The notes: generated from the letters alone by a model not told the origin. A stretch of DNA of 64,000 nt from Micromonospora matsumotoense (GCF_900091525.1 NZ_FMCU01000003.1:496001-560000), one strand, 5' to 3'. Numbered from the stretch's first letter, positions 8,628 to 17,326 are shown. Numbers and translations are program-made.

Positions 8628-10441
8628 CCCACCCTCTCCTTCGTACCACCCGTGGTGCCTTGCCCCGGCGGCCCGCCGGGTGGGTCCTCGTCCTGCGTGC
8701 CGCCCGGCTGCCGGCCGACCGGGGTCGGTCGGTCCGCCGGCTCGGGGTCCTCCGCCGGGACGGGCGTCTCCCCGGCCGGCAGGGACGCGGCGTCGTCGTC
8801 GGACGTCGTCGCCGTGGCGTCCCCGTCGGGCGTCGCCGTCGCCTCCTCATCGGCCGCCGGGCCCGCCTCGGCTGCCGCCTTCGCCGCCTCGACGTCCTCC
8901 GGCCGGGCCGGGAGGGTGAACCGGATCGCGGTCCCCTCGGCCTGGTCGGTGTCCACCCAGACCCGACCGCCGTGGTACTCGACGATCTTCTTGACGATGG
9001 CCAGGCCGATGCCGGTGCCCGGGTAGGCGTCCTTGGCATGCAGCCGCTGGAAGATCACAAAGATCTTGTCGGCGAACTCGGGCTCGATGCCGATGCCGTT
9101 GTCCTGGCAGGTGATCTCCCACTCGGCATCGACCAGCCGGGCCGAGACCCGCACCTTGGGCGTGACGTCCGGGCGGCGGAACTTCACCGAGTTGCTGACC
9201 AGGTTGACCAGCAGGTTGGTGAGCAGCGGCTCCTCGCCCCGGATCACCGGCAGCTCACCCCAGGTCAGCTCGGCGTCGGCGTACTGGCGGCCCGGCTCGG
9301 TCTGGCTGGCCACGTCGCCCATCACCCGGTTGAGGTCGACATCGACGAACCCGGTGGTGAGCCGGCCGATCCGGGAGAACGCCAACAGGTCGTTGATCAG
9401 GCGTTGCATCCGCTGTGCGCCGTCCACCGCGAACGCGATGTACTGGTCGGCCCGCTCGTCGAGCTGCCCCGCGTACCGGCGCTGGAGCAGCTGGCAGAAG
9501 CTCGCCACCTTGCGCAGCGGCTCCTGGAGGTCGTGCGAGGCGACGTAGGCGAACTGCTCCAGGTCACGGTTGGAGCGGGTCAGCTCCTCGGCCTGCTTCT
9601 GCAACTGGCTGTTGACCCACTCGATGTTCTCCCGGGCGGCCCGCACCTCCGCCAGGTCCTTGGCGATCTTCTGCCGCATCACGTCCACGTCGTCGGCGAG
9701 CCGGCGGAACTCCGGCGGCCCCGTCCCGGCGATGTGGTGCTGGTAGTCACCCTCGGCGACCTCCCGCACCTGCTCGGCCAGGCCGGTCAGCGGCCGGATC
9801 ACCATCCGCTCCAGGGAGAGCAGCATCAGGGTGCCGGCGAACACGACCACGACCGCCGCGACGATCAGCAGCATCACCAGCATGTTGCCGGTCCGCTCGA
9901 TGTCCCGGGCGCCCTTCTCCCGCTCGGCCAGGATCGCCGTCTGGAGGTCACCCACCGACGTCCGGATCTCGTCGAACTGCTGCCGCGCCTGGGCGGTGAT
10001 CAACGCCTGACCGGCGGCCGTGCCGCTGCTCCCGGTGGTCGCGATCACCGGCTCGGCCACCGTCCGCCGCCAGCCGTCCGCCTGCTGCTGCACCGTTCGC
10101 AGCGCGTCGGCGACCCCGGGATAGTCACGGCTCAGGGTGGTGATGGTGGCGGCCACGTCGCGCTCCTGCTGCACCCCCTGCTCGTACGGGGCCAGGTCGG
10201 CGCGGTTGCCGCTCACCGCGTACCCACGGATGCCGGTCTCCTGGTCGAGCAGCGCGTTGAGCAGCTCCTGCCCCTGCACCCGCAGCGGGCCCGTGCGGGT
10301 GAGCAGGGCGTCGGTGTAGGCGCGGTTCTTCGCCGCCACCACCGCCTCGGCCACGGCCAGCCCGACCAGCAGCACGCCGACCACGGCCAGCAGCGCCAGC
10401 ACCCGACGACGCAGGGTCCACCCCCGGCGGTACGTGTTCAC
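8624..10441 (-). CDS. Sensor histidine kinase with CHASE3 and HAMP domains
   Basis: 605 residues. Membrane spans at about 11-33 and 186-208 flank an extracellular all-helical CHASE3 domain containing [18 protein letters not shown] 210-263, a helical linker, then a phytochrome-type HisKA with [10 protein letters not shown] (His303). The ATPase domain has an N box (NLVSNSVKF), DNGIGIE and GTGIGLAIV. The last ~90 residues are acidic, Thr/Pro-rich and probably disordered, an unusual addition. It overlaps both neighbours by 4 bases, so the phosphatase protein before it and the receiver after it are made together with it. Confidence 0.93.
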   Translation of the reverse strand: MNTYRRGWTLRRRVLALLAVVGVLLVGLAVAEAVVAAKNRAYTDALLTRTGPLRVQGQELLNALLDQETGIRGYAVSGNRADLAPYEQGVQQERDVAATITTLSRDYPGVADALRTVQQQADGWRRTVAEPVIATTGSSGTAAGQALITAQARQQFDEIRTSVGDLQTAILAEREKGARDIERTGNMLVMLLIVAAVVVVFAGTLMLLSLERMVIRPLTGLAEQVREVAEGDYQHHIAGTGPPEFRRLADDVDVMRQKIAKDLAEVRAARENIEWVNSQLQKQAEELTRSNRDLEQFAYVASHDLQEPLRKVASFCQLLQRRYAGQLDERADQYIAFAVDGAQRMQRLINDLLAFSRIGRLTTGFVDVDLNRVMGDVASQTEPGRQYADAELTWGELPVIRGEEPLLTNLLVNLVSNSVKFRRPDVTPKVRVSARLVDAEWEITCQDNGIGIEPEFADKIFVIFQRLHAKDAYPGTGIGLAIVKKIVEYHGGRVWVDTDQAEGTAIRFTLPARPEDVEAAKAAAEAGPAADEEATATPDGDATATTSDDDAASLPAGETPVPAEDPEPADRPTPVGRQPGGTQDEDPPGGPPGQGTTGGTKERVG

Positions 10442-11766
10442 CGGCCACCGCCCCGGCTGACCAGCAGCATGGCGACGTCGTCGGCGAGCGGCCCCCCGTT
10501 GATCTGCTCGGCCCGGCCGACCAGCCAGGCGGGCAGCTCGGACAGCGGCACGGCGTGGTTGGCGCGCTCCTGGAGCAGACCGGTCAGCCCGTCGACGTCC
10601 AACCGGTCGTCGCCGTCACCCACCCGTCCCTCGATCAGGCCGTCGGTGTACATCAACAGGGACCAGTCATCGGTGTCGAACTCCAGATCGAACGCAACGG
10701 GACGGCGGGGTCGTACGCCGAGCAGCAGACCCCCACGGGCCGGGACGGGCGCGACCTTACCGCCGGCGAGCAGCAGCGGCGGCGGGTGACCGGCCAGCCG
10801 GACGGTGGCCCGGTTGGCGGCCAGGTCGAGCCGGACGGTGGCGACGGTGGCGAAGATCTCCTGGAGCCGGCGCTCGCTCATCAGCACCTGCTCCAGGGCG
10901 GGCAGCACCTCGTCGTCGGGCACCCGGGCGAGGATCAGCGCCCGCCAGGCGACCCGCAACTCGACACCGAGGGCGGCCTCGTCCACCCCGTGCCCGCAGA
11001 CGTCGCCGACGATCAGGTCCACCCGGTCGGGGCGGGTCTGCACCACGTCGAAGAAGTCCCCGCCGATCAGCGCCGCGTGCCGGCCCGGCCGGTAGAAGGT
11101 GTGCACCGCCACCTCGTCGGTGGTCATCAGCGGCTGGGGCAGCAGGCCCCGTTCCAGCCGGGCCGACTCGGCCTGGCGCAGCTCGACCTCGCGCAGCCGG
11201 CGGGCGTTCACGTCGGCCCGCTTGCGCTCCACCGCGTACCGCAGGGCTCGGGTCAGCAGCACCCCGTCGACCTGCCCCTTGACCAGGTAGTCCTGGGCAC
11301 CCTCGGCGACCGCGACGATGCCCAGGTGCTCGTCGGAGCGACCGGTCAGCACGCAGACCGCCGCGCCGCTGGACATCTCCAGCACCCGGCGCAGCCCGTC
11401 CAGGCCCTGCGCGTCGGGTAGCCCGAGGTCGAGCAGGACGCAGTCGACCCCGGCGATGCGCTGGCGGGCCTCGCTGAGGCTGGTGGCGACCAGCAGGTCG
11501 ATCATCGAGTTGGTCTCGGCGAGCAGCTCACCGACCAGGAAGGCGTCGCCCTCGTCGTCCTCGACCAGCAGCACCCGCAGCCGTTCACCCGGCGGCAGGT
11601 TGGCGTGGGACCCGAGCCCTCCGTGCGGGTACGGCGCGACGGAGGGCCCGGCCAGGCCAGGCCCCCGGTGCGACCGGGTCACCGCCGCGAGACGCGGGAG
11701 TTCGCTGGTGATGTCGGGCTCCTTCCGAGTGCCCTGCTGATCCTGTATTAGACAACGGTCGCACAC
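10438..11766 (-). CDS. Response regulator-PP2C (RsbU/SpoIIE-type) phosphatase
   Basis: 442 residues from GTG 11766. Receiver domain about 62-178 with Asp70/71, phospho-acceptor Asp113 and Lys163. A helical linker then leads to a SpoIIE/RsbU-type PP2C domain with metal motifs GGDFFDV, VGDVCGHG and a final ADDVAML. Such proteins dephosphorylate anti-sigma-factor antagonists, so this may feed a partner-switching stress pathway; no antagonist gene is adjacent. First gene of the operon. The start is uncertain: the best ribosome site (GGAAGGAG) precedes an in-frame ATC at 11712, not an ATG or GTG. The first 60 residues are not part of any domain. Confidence 0.88.
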   Translation of the reverse strand: MCDRCLIQDQQGTRKEPDITSELPRLAAVTRSHRGPGLAGPSVAPYPHGGLGSHANLPPGERLRVLLVEDDEGDAFLVGELLAETNSMIDLLVATSLSEARQRIAGVDCVLLDLGLPDAQGLDGLRRVLEMSSGAAVCVLTGRSDEHLGIVAVAEGAQDYLVKGQVDGVLLTRALRYAVERKRADVNARRLREVELRQAESARLERGLLPQPLMTTDEVAVHTFYRPGRHAALIGGDFFDVVQTRPDRVDLIVGDVCGHGVDEAALGVELRVAWRALILARVPDDEVLPALEQVLMSERRLQEIFATVATVRLDLAANRATVRLAGHPPPLLLAGGKVAPVPARGGLLLGVRPRRPVAFDLEFDTDDWSLLMYTDGLIEGRVGDGDDRLDVDGLTGLLQERANHAVPLSELPAWLVGRAEQINGGPLADDVAMLLVSRGGGR

Positions 11767-11923
11767 AACACGGTCCGCCCGGTCCGGGCGTACCCGGGCA
11801 AGGCCGTCACCAGGTGAGCGTCCGGTCAGCGGCCCGCGTCACGGTTCGGTCCCGGTACGCCCCGGGCGCTGCCCGCCGGGGCAGGATGGTGCACCACCCC
11901 CGCACCACCTCCGAGGAGTCCCC

Positions 11924-14320
11924 GTGGGCGTACCCCCCGCCTCCGCCGCCGACCGGGCGCTGACCCGGCCCCGGCGTCGTCCGCTCGCCGCCCTGGCCGC
12001 CCTGTCGGCGCTGGTCGCGGTGGGCGCGGTCATGCTGGTCACGCTGACCACCCCGACGCCCCGGCCGGCCGACGCCCCGGCCGACGAGTTCAGCGCCGGG
12101 CGGGCCTACCGGACCGTGCAGACGGTGGCGGCCCGGCCGCACCCCGCCGGCAGTGCCGCCAACGACCAGGTCCGCGAGCACCTGGTCGGGGCGCTGCGCG
12201 GGCTGGGCCTGCAGACCGAGGTGCAGGACACCGTCGCCCCGGAGGCCGGGCAGCTCAGCGGGGCGGCCGGCGGGGCCACCGTCGCCCGGGTGCGCAACGT
12301 GGTGGCCCGGCTGCCCGGTACCGCCTCCACCGGCCGGGTCTTCCTGGTGGCGCACTACGACTCGGTGCAGACCGGCCCGGGTGGCAACGACGACGCTGCC
12401 GGCACCTCCACCGTGCTGGAGGTGGCCCGCGCGCTGACCGCCGGCCCCCGCCCCCGCAACGACGTCGTGTTCGTGCTGACCGACGCCGAGGAGGCGTGCC
12501 TGTGCGGCGCGGCGGCGTTCGCGGCCAGCCACCCGCTCGCCGCCGACGGCGGGGTGGTGCTCAACCTGGAGGCCCGGGGTTCCACCGGGCCGGTGATCAT
12601 GTTCGAGACGTCCCGGAACAACGCCGAGTTGGTGGCCGCCTTCGGCCGGGGCGCCCCACACCCGGTGGGCACCTCGTTCGCCGTGGAGATCTATCGGGCG
12701 CTGCCCAACGACACCGACTTCACGGCCTTCCTCGACCACGACTTCGTCGGGCTGAACTCGGCCTACATCGACGGGGGCGCGATCTATCACACCCCGCTGG
12801 ACACCCCGGCGGCGATGGATCGGGGCAGCCTCCAGATGCACGGCGACAACGCGCTCGGGCTGGCCCGGGAGTTCGGCCGCGCCGACCTGACGGCGCTACG
12901 CGCCGGGCACGACGCCACCTACTTCCCGGTGCCGGGCGGGCTGGTCCGCTACCCCGGCTGGCTGACCTGGCCGCTGGCCGCCCTGGCGGTGCTCGGGGCG
13001 CTGGCCCTGGGCTGGCTGGTCCGGCGCACCGGCCGGGCCGGGACGGGTCGCCTGTTCGCCGGGTTCGGGCTGGCGCTGGTGCCGATCGTGGCCGCCCCGG
13101 TCGCCGCCCAACTGCTCTGGGCGGGGATCACCGCGCTGCGCCCCGGCTACGCCGAACTGCTCGACCCGTACCGGCCGGTCTGGTACCGGTTGGCGGTGGT
13201 CGCGCTCGCCGCCACGATCCTGCTCGCCTGGTACGCGCTGGCCCGCCGCTGGGCCGGCCCGGCGGCGCTGGCCGTCGGCGGGCTCGGCTGGCTGGCCCTG
13301 CTCGGGGTGGTGCTGGCCGCGCTGGTGCCCGGTGGGGCGTACCTGGCCACCCTGCCGGCGCTGGCCGGCGCGCTCGCCGGCCTGGTCGCGCTGCGCACCC
13401 GGATCGACGGCCCGTGGCCGGTGGTCGCGGTGACCCTGGCCGGGGCGGTCGCCGTGGTGATCCTGCTGCCCACGGTGGTGCTCCTCTTCCCCGCGCTGGG
13501 AATGGCGATGGGCGGGGTGGCGGCGCTGTTCGCGGTGCTGCTCGGCCTGGCCGCGCTGCCGGTGCTCGACCTGCTGCACCCGGCCGCCGGCGGCCAGCGC
13601 GGCCTGGTCGCCGCCCGCGCCCGCCGCCTCGGCGCGCTGCCGGCCGTCGCCGCCGCGCTCGCCGCCACGGTGTTCGCCGGGGTCGGCCTGGCAGTCGACC
13701 GCTTCGACGCCACCCACCCCGTCCCCACCCACCTGATGTACGCCCTCGACGCCGACACCGGCACCGCCCGGTGGATCAGCCGGGAGGCGGACCCGCAGCC
13801 CTGGACCGACGGGTACGTCGACGGGCCGGCCGCGCTCGCCGGCTTCCCCGGCCTGGGCGGGACCGACCTGCGTACCGGCCCGGCACCGGCGGCGAACCTG
13901 CCCGCGCCGACGGTGCAGGTGCTGGCGGACACCACCGCCGGTGGGCTGCGCACCCTGCGGTTGCGGCTGCTCCCCCAGCGCACGGTCCGGCTGGCCACCC
14001 TGCACGTCGACGCGACCACCGCCGAGGTGACCCGGGCGGAGGTGGCCGGCCGGGAGGTGCCGGTCGGGCGGCAGCCGACCGTCGAGGAGGCGTCGCTGGA
14101 CCGGTGGGGTTTCGGGATCGTGTTCCACGCCCCGCCTGCCGAGGGGGTCGAGATCACCCTGGCCATGCGGCCCCGGGCGGGGCAGGTATCGCTGCGGGCG
14201 ATGGACGCCAGTGACGGGTTGGACGCGTTGCCGGGCTTCCGGCCCAGGCCGGCGGGGGTGGGGGTGGTGGGGTCGCACACCTCGGAGATGCTGGCGGTGG
14301 CCCGCACCTATCCGTTCTGA
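11924..14320 (+). CDS. M28-family metallopeptidase with a multi-pass membrane C-terminal half
   Basis: 798 residues; GTG start with GAGGAG just upstream. A membrane anchor at about 22-45 precedes an extracytoplasmic M28 zinc aminopeptidase domain: AHYDSV (first metal His/Asp), GGNDDAAG (bridging Asp), DAEEAC (catalytic Glu and metal Glu), NLEARG and YHTPLD (last metal His). From about 345 to 600 there are eight or so membrane segments. The C-terminal ~180 residues are a soluble beta-rich domain. The layout resembles eukaryotic Fxna/ERMP1 peptidases. Its substrate is unknown. The gene is monocistronic and divergent from the signalling operon. Confidence 0.88.
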   Translation: MGVPPASAADRALTRPRRRPLAALAALSALVAVGAVMLVTLTTPTPRPADAPADEFSAGRAYRTVQTVAARPHPAGSAANDQVREHLVGALRGLGLQTEVQDTVAPEAGQLSGAAGGATVARVRNVVARLPGTASTGRVFLVAHYDSVQTGPGGNDDAAGTSTVLEVARALTAGPRPRNDVVFVLTDAEEACLCGAAAFAASHPLAADGGVVLNLEARGSTGPVIMFETSRNNAELVAAFGRGAPHPVGTSFAVEIYRALPNDTDFTAFLDHDFVGLNSAYIDGGAIYHTPLDTPAAMDRGSLQMHGDNALGLAREFGRADLTALRAGHDATYFPVPGGLVRYPGWLTWPLAALAVLGALALGWLVRRTGRAGTGRLFAGFGLALVPIVAAPVAAQLLWAGITALRPGYAELLDPYRPVWYRLAVVALAATILLAWYALARRWAGPAALAVGGLGWLALLGVVLAALVPGGAYLATLPALAGALAGLVALRTRIDGPWPVVAVTLAGAVAVVILLPTVVLLFPALGMAMGGVAALFAVLLGLAALPVLDLLHPAAGGQRGLVAARARRLGALPAVAAALAATVFAGVGLAVDRFDATHPVPTHLMYALDADTGTARWISREADPQPWTDGYVDGPAALAGFPGLGGTDLRTGPAPAANLPAPTVQVLADTTAGGLRTLRLRLLPQRTVRLATLHVDATTAEVTRAEVAGREVPVGRQPTVEEASLDRWGFGIVFHAPPAEGVEITLAMRPRAGQVSLRAMDASDGLDALPGFRPRPAGVGVVGSHTSEMLAVARTYPF

Positions 14321-14352
14321 CGCAAGGCGATCGAGAAGAAGGAGGCCATGTG

Positions 14353-14694
14353 ATGCAGAACGTTGGTCCCGAGGTGAGCCACTACACCTGCCGCGTCACG
14401 TGGTCGGCCCAGGACAACGAGTTCGTCGCCACCTGTGCCGAGCTTCCCTCGCTGTCCTGGCTGGCTCCCTCCCAGATCGACGCCCTGCAAGGACTCCAGA
14501 ACCTGCTGCGTGAGGTGGTCGCGGACATGGAAGAGCAGGGCGAGGAAGTACCGGAGCCGTTTGCCGAACGGAGCTATTCGGGCAAGTTCAACGTGCGCGT
14601 CGGCGAAAGCCTGCACCGCGAGCTGGCCACCCATGCCGCAGAGGACGGAATGAGCCTCAACCAGTACGTCGTACGGAAACTGTCGGCAGCCTGA
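14353..14694 (+). CDS. Lone HicB-like protein with ribbon-helix-helix tail
   Basis: 113 residues. The first 70 resemble the partly degraded RNase-H-like HicB fold (YTCRVTWSAQDNEFVATCAELP). The last 35 form an Arc-type RHH DNA-binding unit (VGESLHRELATHAAEDGMSLNQYVV). AGGAGG lies eight bases before ATG 14353; GTG 14350 is an alternative. No HicA toxin gene is on either side: the gene before is the peptidase and the next is an acetyltransferase. It may be an orphan antitoxin turned regulator, acting on its own promoter or on a distant toxin. Confidence 0.75.
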   Translation: MQNVGPEVSHYTCRVTWSAQDNEFVATCAELPSLSWLAPSQIDALQGLQNLLREVVADMEEQGEEVPEPFAERSYSGKFNVRVGESLHRELATHAAEDGMSLNQYVVRKLSAA

Positions 14695-14766
14695 ACAGGG
14701 TGGGGCGCCCAGGACGGCCCGGATAACCGGTCGCCGGGGCCGGCGGGGCGGACTACGGTCCGCAGC

Positions 14767-15216
14767 ATGCGGCTGGAGAAGGTCACCCCGAAGAACTACG
14801 AGGCGGCGCTCGGGCTGTCGGTGCGCCCGGATCAGGAGGATCTGGTCGGGCCGGTGGTCAAGTCGCTGGCCGAGGCGTACGTCTTCCCGGACATCGCCTG
14901 GCCGAGGCTGATCTTCGACGGCGACCGGCTGGTCGGCTTCCTGATGGCCTTCCTCGACTACGCGTGGGGCGACAACCCCGATGACGTCCGGTCCGGCCTG
15001 TGGCGGCTCAACATCGCGGCCGATGCGCAGGGGAAGGGTTACGGGCGGTTCGCCGTCGAGGCGGTGTGCGCGGAGATCCGTGCCCGGGGTGGCGACCGGG
15101 CGTACGTCACCTGGGTGCCCCGCGAGGGCGGGCCGGAGGACTTCTACCTGAAACTGGGCTTCCGGCCGACCGGCGAGCAGAGCGACGGGGAGACGGTCGC
15201 CGTCCTGGACCTCTGA
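14767..15216 (+). CDS. GNAT-family N-acetyltransferase
   Basis: 149 residues covering one complete GNAT fold. The acetyl-CoA loop appears as AADAQGKGYGRFAVEAV (about 80-96) and the last motif as EDFYLKLGFRPTGE. The N-terminal strand LRLEKVTPKNYEAAL and central WPRLIFDGDRLVGFLMAFLD resemble the diamine/spermidine acetyltransferase branch (SpeG/PaiA-like). The substrate is not decided by sequence. There is no obvious operon partner. Confidence 0.83.
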   Translation: MRLEKVTPKNYEAALGLSVRPDQEDLVGPVVKSLAEAYVFPDIAWPRLIFDGDRLVGFLMAFLDYAWGDNPDDVRSGLWRLNIAADAQGKGYGRFAVEAVCAEIRARGGDRAYVTWVPREGGPEDFYLKLGFRPTGEQSDGETVAVLDL

Positions 15217-15325
15217 CAGTGCTGATGTGGGATCGGGGTCACCCGTCCGACCTGCTCACCTTTGACGAATTGGGGCCGACACCGCCTCAGCTGGTTGTCC
15301 GGCTCCGAGACCGTCCAGCGCTACC

Positions 15326-15715
15326 ATGAGCCTCATGACCGCCGCACACGCGTTCGAGTATGAGGTTCCGCCTCATGCCGGTCCGCCGCCTGAAGCTGTC
15401 GAGGCGGCCGAGGAAGGAAACGTCGTCTACCTGACTCGCCAGGGGCAGCGGGTGGCAGCGATGGGACCACCGACGTCGCTCGATCCGCAGGGTCTTGAGA
15501 AGATCGGGCAGTACCTGCAAACGGTGGCCGGGAACCCGAACCGGACGCCCGCGCTGCGGACCTGGGCTCGCGAGCAGCTCGCGCAGCTTGACGAGATCAT
15601 GGAACAGGTGATCAACGAGGAGGACGCCGAGGCATGCGACGACGCACTGGCGTCGATGCGTGCTGGTGAGTCGACGCAGCCGTGGAGCGCGGTCAAGCGG
15701 GAGCTCGACCTGTGA
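15326..15715 (+). CDS. Phd/YefM-like antitoxin
   Basis: 129 residues. The middle part (EAAEEGNVVYLTRQGQRVAAMGP) has the Phd/YefM strand-turn-strand pattern. The C-terminal half is acidic and helical (LAQLDEIMEQVINEEDAEACDD), fitting a toxin-wrapping tail. Likely neutralises the RelE-like toxin encoded next, whose GTG start overlaps this stop codon (GTGA). Type II antitoxins usually also repress their own promoter. ATG 15335 is an alternative start. The base composition here is visibly lower in G+C than in the flanking genes. Confidence 0.75.
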   Translation: MSLMTAAHAFEYEVPPHAGPPPEAVEAAEEGNVVYLTRQGQRVAAMGPPTSLDPQGLEKIGQYLQTVAGNPNRTPALRTWAREQLAQLDEIMEQVINEEDAEACDDALASMRAGESTQPWSAVKRELDL

Positions 15716-15975
15716 CATGGAAGGTGGAGCTCACCAATGCTGCGGCGCGCGAACTGGCCAAGCTCGACCGCTCCACCCAGGTCCGCATCGGTGCCGCGAT
15801 CGATCAACTGGCAGTTGACCCTCGGCCCGCTGGCTGCGTGAAACTGTCCGGTGGCGATACCAAATGGCGGATCCGGGTAGGTGACTTTCGGCTCGTCTAC
15901 CTGATCCTGGACGACCAGGTTCTGATCGCAGTCGTGCGAATCGCCCACCGCAGAGACGTGTACCGGTCCTTCTAG
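15712..15975 (+). CDS. RelE/ParE-family toxin
   Basis: 87 residues from GTG 15712; the frame is open further upstream, but this GTG overlaps the antitoxin stop by 4 bases. Shows the RelE fold signature: VTWKVELTNAAARELAKLD, helices with R and D, a central KLSGGDTKWRIRVGDFRLVYLI and a terminal VVRIAHRRDVYR. The Arg of WRIRVGDFR and the terminal HRRDVY are the positions that act in mRNA cleavage in RelE relatives. Co-translated with the antitoxin; it probably cleaves mRNA on the ribosome when the antitoxin is degraded. Confidence 0.88.
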   Translation: MTWKVELTNAAARELAKLDRSTQVRIGAAIDQLAVDPRPAGCVKLSGGDTKWRIRVGDFRLVYLILDDQVLIAVVRIAHRRDVYRSF

Positions 15976-15981
15976 GGCACG

Positions 15982-16236
15982 TCACTTCCAGCGAAAGTGG
16001 ACGAAGAGGCGGCCGAAGTTCTTGGAGTCCTTCTCGACCCGGTGATAGAGCTGCTTGACGTCCTTCTGGTCGAGGAAGCGCAGCACCTTCTTCTTGAGCT
16101 GGCCGGACCCCTTACCAGGGATGATCTCGACCAGGGTGGCCTTCTTCGCCACCGCCTCGTCCATGATCCCGCGCAGGGCGCGGTCGATGTCGTGGCCCTT
16201 GTTGAAGATCTCGTGCAGGTCCAGCTTGAGCTTCAT
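15982..16236 (-). CDS. Small Smr-domain-like protein
   Basis: 84 residues starting at ATG 16236 behind a GGGGGAGG site. The sequence KLDLHEIFNKGHDIDRALRGIMDEAV followed by LVEIIPGKGSGQLKKKVLRFL matches the minimal Smr (small MutS-related) fold: an LDLH motif and a GxGSG-type loop, both important in Smr nucleases. Stand-alone Smr proteins bind or cut branched DNA or RNA. The terminal KNFGRLFVHFRWK is very basic. Convergent with the toxin gene, 6 bases away. Confidence 0.75.
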   Translation of the reverse strand: MKLKLDLHEIFNKGHDIDRALRGIMDEAVAKKATLVEIIPGKGSGQLKKKVLRFLDQKDVKQLYHRVEKDSKNFGRLFVHFRWK

Positions 16237-16304
16237 CCCGCCTCCCCCACCTGCGCAGCCCTCATGGCAGGCCCATCGTAGGCCCGCAGGTGTCGGGGTG
16301 AGGC

Positions 16305-16499
16305 TCAGGCTTCGTCGGGCAGGTTCGGCCGGTGCTCGCGGATCCACGCCTCGATGTCCTCGGTACGCCAGATCCGACCGGTGGCGAGCGACTCGTAGGG
16401 CTTCGGCCAGTCGGGGCGCTTCATCAACTGCTCGACGCGTTGCCTGCTCACGCCCAGCCTCATCCGGATCTCGTACGCGCCCATGAGATTCCGGCCCAT
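16305..16499 (-). CDS. Mini helix-turn-helix protein (AlpA/excisionase-like), copy 1
   Basis: 64 residues, almost all one winged-HTH unit: GAYEIRMRLGVSRQRVEQLMKRPDWPKPY and a wing RIWRTEDIEAWIREHRPNL. The closest matches by pattern are AlpA/Xis/MerR-type small DNA binders. A clear paralogue lies 76 bases upstream on the same strand; the two share GVSRQR, the P-(D)-(W/F)-PKPY segment and EAWIREHRP. Neither has an integrase beside it, so a host regulatory role is as likely as a phage one. Confidence 0.82.
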   Translation of the reverse strand: MGRNLMGAYEIRMRLGVSRQRVEQLMKRPDWPKPYESLATGRIWRTEDIEAWIREHRPNLPDEA

Positions 16500-16575
16500 G
16501 CACGGGAGGCTACCGGGTGCGCCTCGCCACTCTCAGCGACAAGTGGGCAGCCAGATAGCTGCCCCGCGGGCCGGG

Positions 16576-16788
16576 TCAGGCGGGCTGTTCCTCGTCGTCT
16601 GCCTCGCCGAGGTGGGGGCGGTGTTCCCGAATCCATGCTTCGACCTCTGCCTTGAGCCACACAGCACCCATCCCGAGCCGGTCGTACGGCTTGGGGAAGT
16701 CGGGCCGGTCGATGATCTGGCGCGCTCGTTGCCGGCTGACGCCGAGCCGCGTCGTGATCTCGCCTGCCCCGTAGAGGTGGCGTGGCAC
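16576..16788 (-). CDS. Mini helix-turn-helix protein (AlpA/excisionase-like), copy 2
   Basis: 70 residues: HLYGAGEITTRLGVSRQRARQIIDRPDFPKPY, then AVWLKAEVEAWIREHRPHLG and an acidic tail EADDEEQP. Tandem paralogue of the next gene downstream. The HTH is complete with its recognition helix (SRQRARQII). The gene points away from the CxxC protein at 16952; the 163-base divergent region contains an inverted repeat that could be its operator. Confidence 0.82.
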   Translation of the reverse strand: MPRHLYGAGEITTRLGVSRQRARQIIDRPDFPKPYDRLGMGAVWLKAEVEAWIREHRPHLGEADDEEQPA

Positions 16789-16842
16789 GGCGCGAGAGTA
16801 GCCAGACCGCCAGTGGTCAAACAGCAGCTAGTCTAGATGCAG

Positions 16843-16873
16843 CTTGGCAAATACACCCTTGCACCTTGACAAG
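16843..16873. promoter_or_regulatory. Imperfect inverted repeat in divergent promoter region
   Basis: CTTGGCAA (16843-16850) and TTGACAAG (16866-16873) are inverted copies with one mismatch, 15 bases apart. The right arm contains a perfect -35 hexamer, TTGACA, facing the plus-strand gene; the -10 is weak. An A+T-richer patch with CTAGTCTAG lies just left. A candidate operator for the mini-HTH proteins. Confidence 0.4.
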
Positions 16874-16951
16874 TGACGGCAAGGTCAGCACGCTGGGGTG
16901 ATGTCGCCGTACTCCCGCCGCGCGCTGATATCCGACCCTGCGGAGGTTCCG

Positions 16952-17326
16952 ATGGAGGCCAGCCAGACCGGCGCACCCCGCCCCAGCGAGCCGCGTGGCC
17001 GGTTCATCGCCGGGACTCGACGGAGACCGAACGCCTCACCGGTACATGCGCGCGAGGGTGGGGCGATTCGGCCGCACGTGCCGATGCGGCCCCTCTGGTT
17101 GTGCCGGGTGTGTGCCGCTCCCTGGCCGTGTCAGCCCGCCCGCCTGCTGCTGACCATGGACTACCGGCAGGACCGGGTCGGGTTGTCCGTCTACATGGCC
17201 GGACGACTGTTCGACGCCACCGGCGACCTGGTCACCCTCAACCCGAACGCCGTCCCACCCCCGGCGGAGCTGTTCGAGAGGTTCCTGGCCTGGACCAGAC
17301 GCAGAACCGGGCCGGAGGAAGGGTAG
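16952..17326 (+). CDS. Conserved-looking actinobacterial protein of unknown function with a CxxC-x4-C knot
   Basis: 124 residues from ATG 16952, which has CGGAGG seven bases upstream. The first ~45 residues are Arg/Pro-rich and likely disordered. The folded part starts at MRPLWLCRVCAAPWPCQPARLLLTMDY: the CxxC plus a third Cys suggest a small metal site, then a helix-rich region with FERFLAWTRRR. I cannot name the family. Divergent from the two mini-HTH genes, so it may be under their control. Confidence 0.65.
   Translation: MEASQTGAPRPSEPRGRFIAGTRRRPNASPVHAREGGAIRPHVPMRPLWLCRVCAAPWPCQPARLLLTMDYRQDRVGLSVYMAGRLFDATGDLVTLNPNAVPPPAELFERFLAWTRRRTGPEEG

Noticed and set aside
8660..10789. A 709-residue open frame on the plus strand across the histidine kinase.
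   Set aside because: No recognisable domain, no ribosome site, and skewed composition. The opposite strand encodes a kinase with all catalytic boxes.
16305..16788. Phage excisionase remnant.
   Set aside because: No integrase, attachment site, tRNA or other phage gene was seen within several kb; I kept the neutral label mini-HTH.
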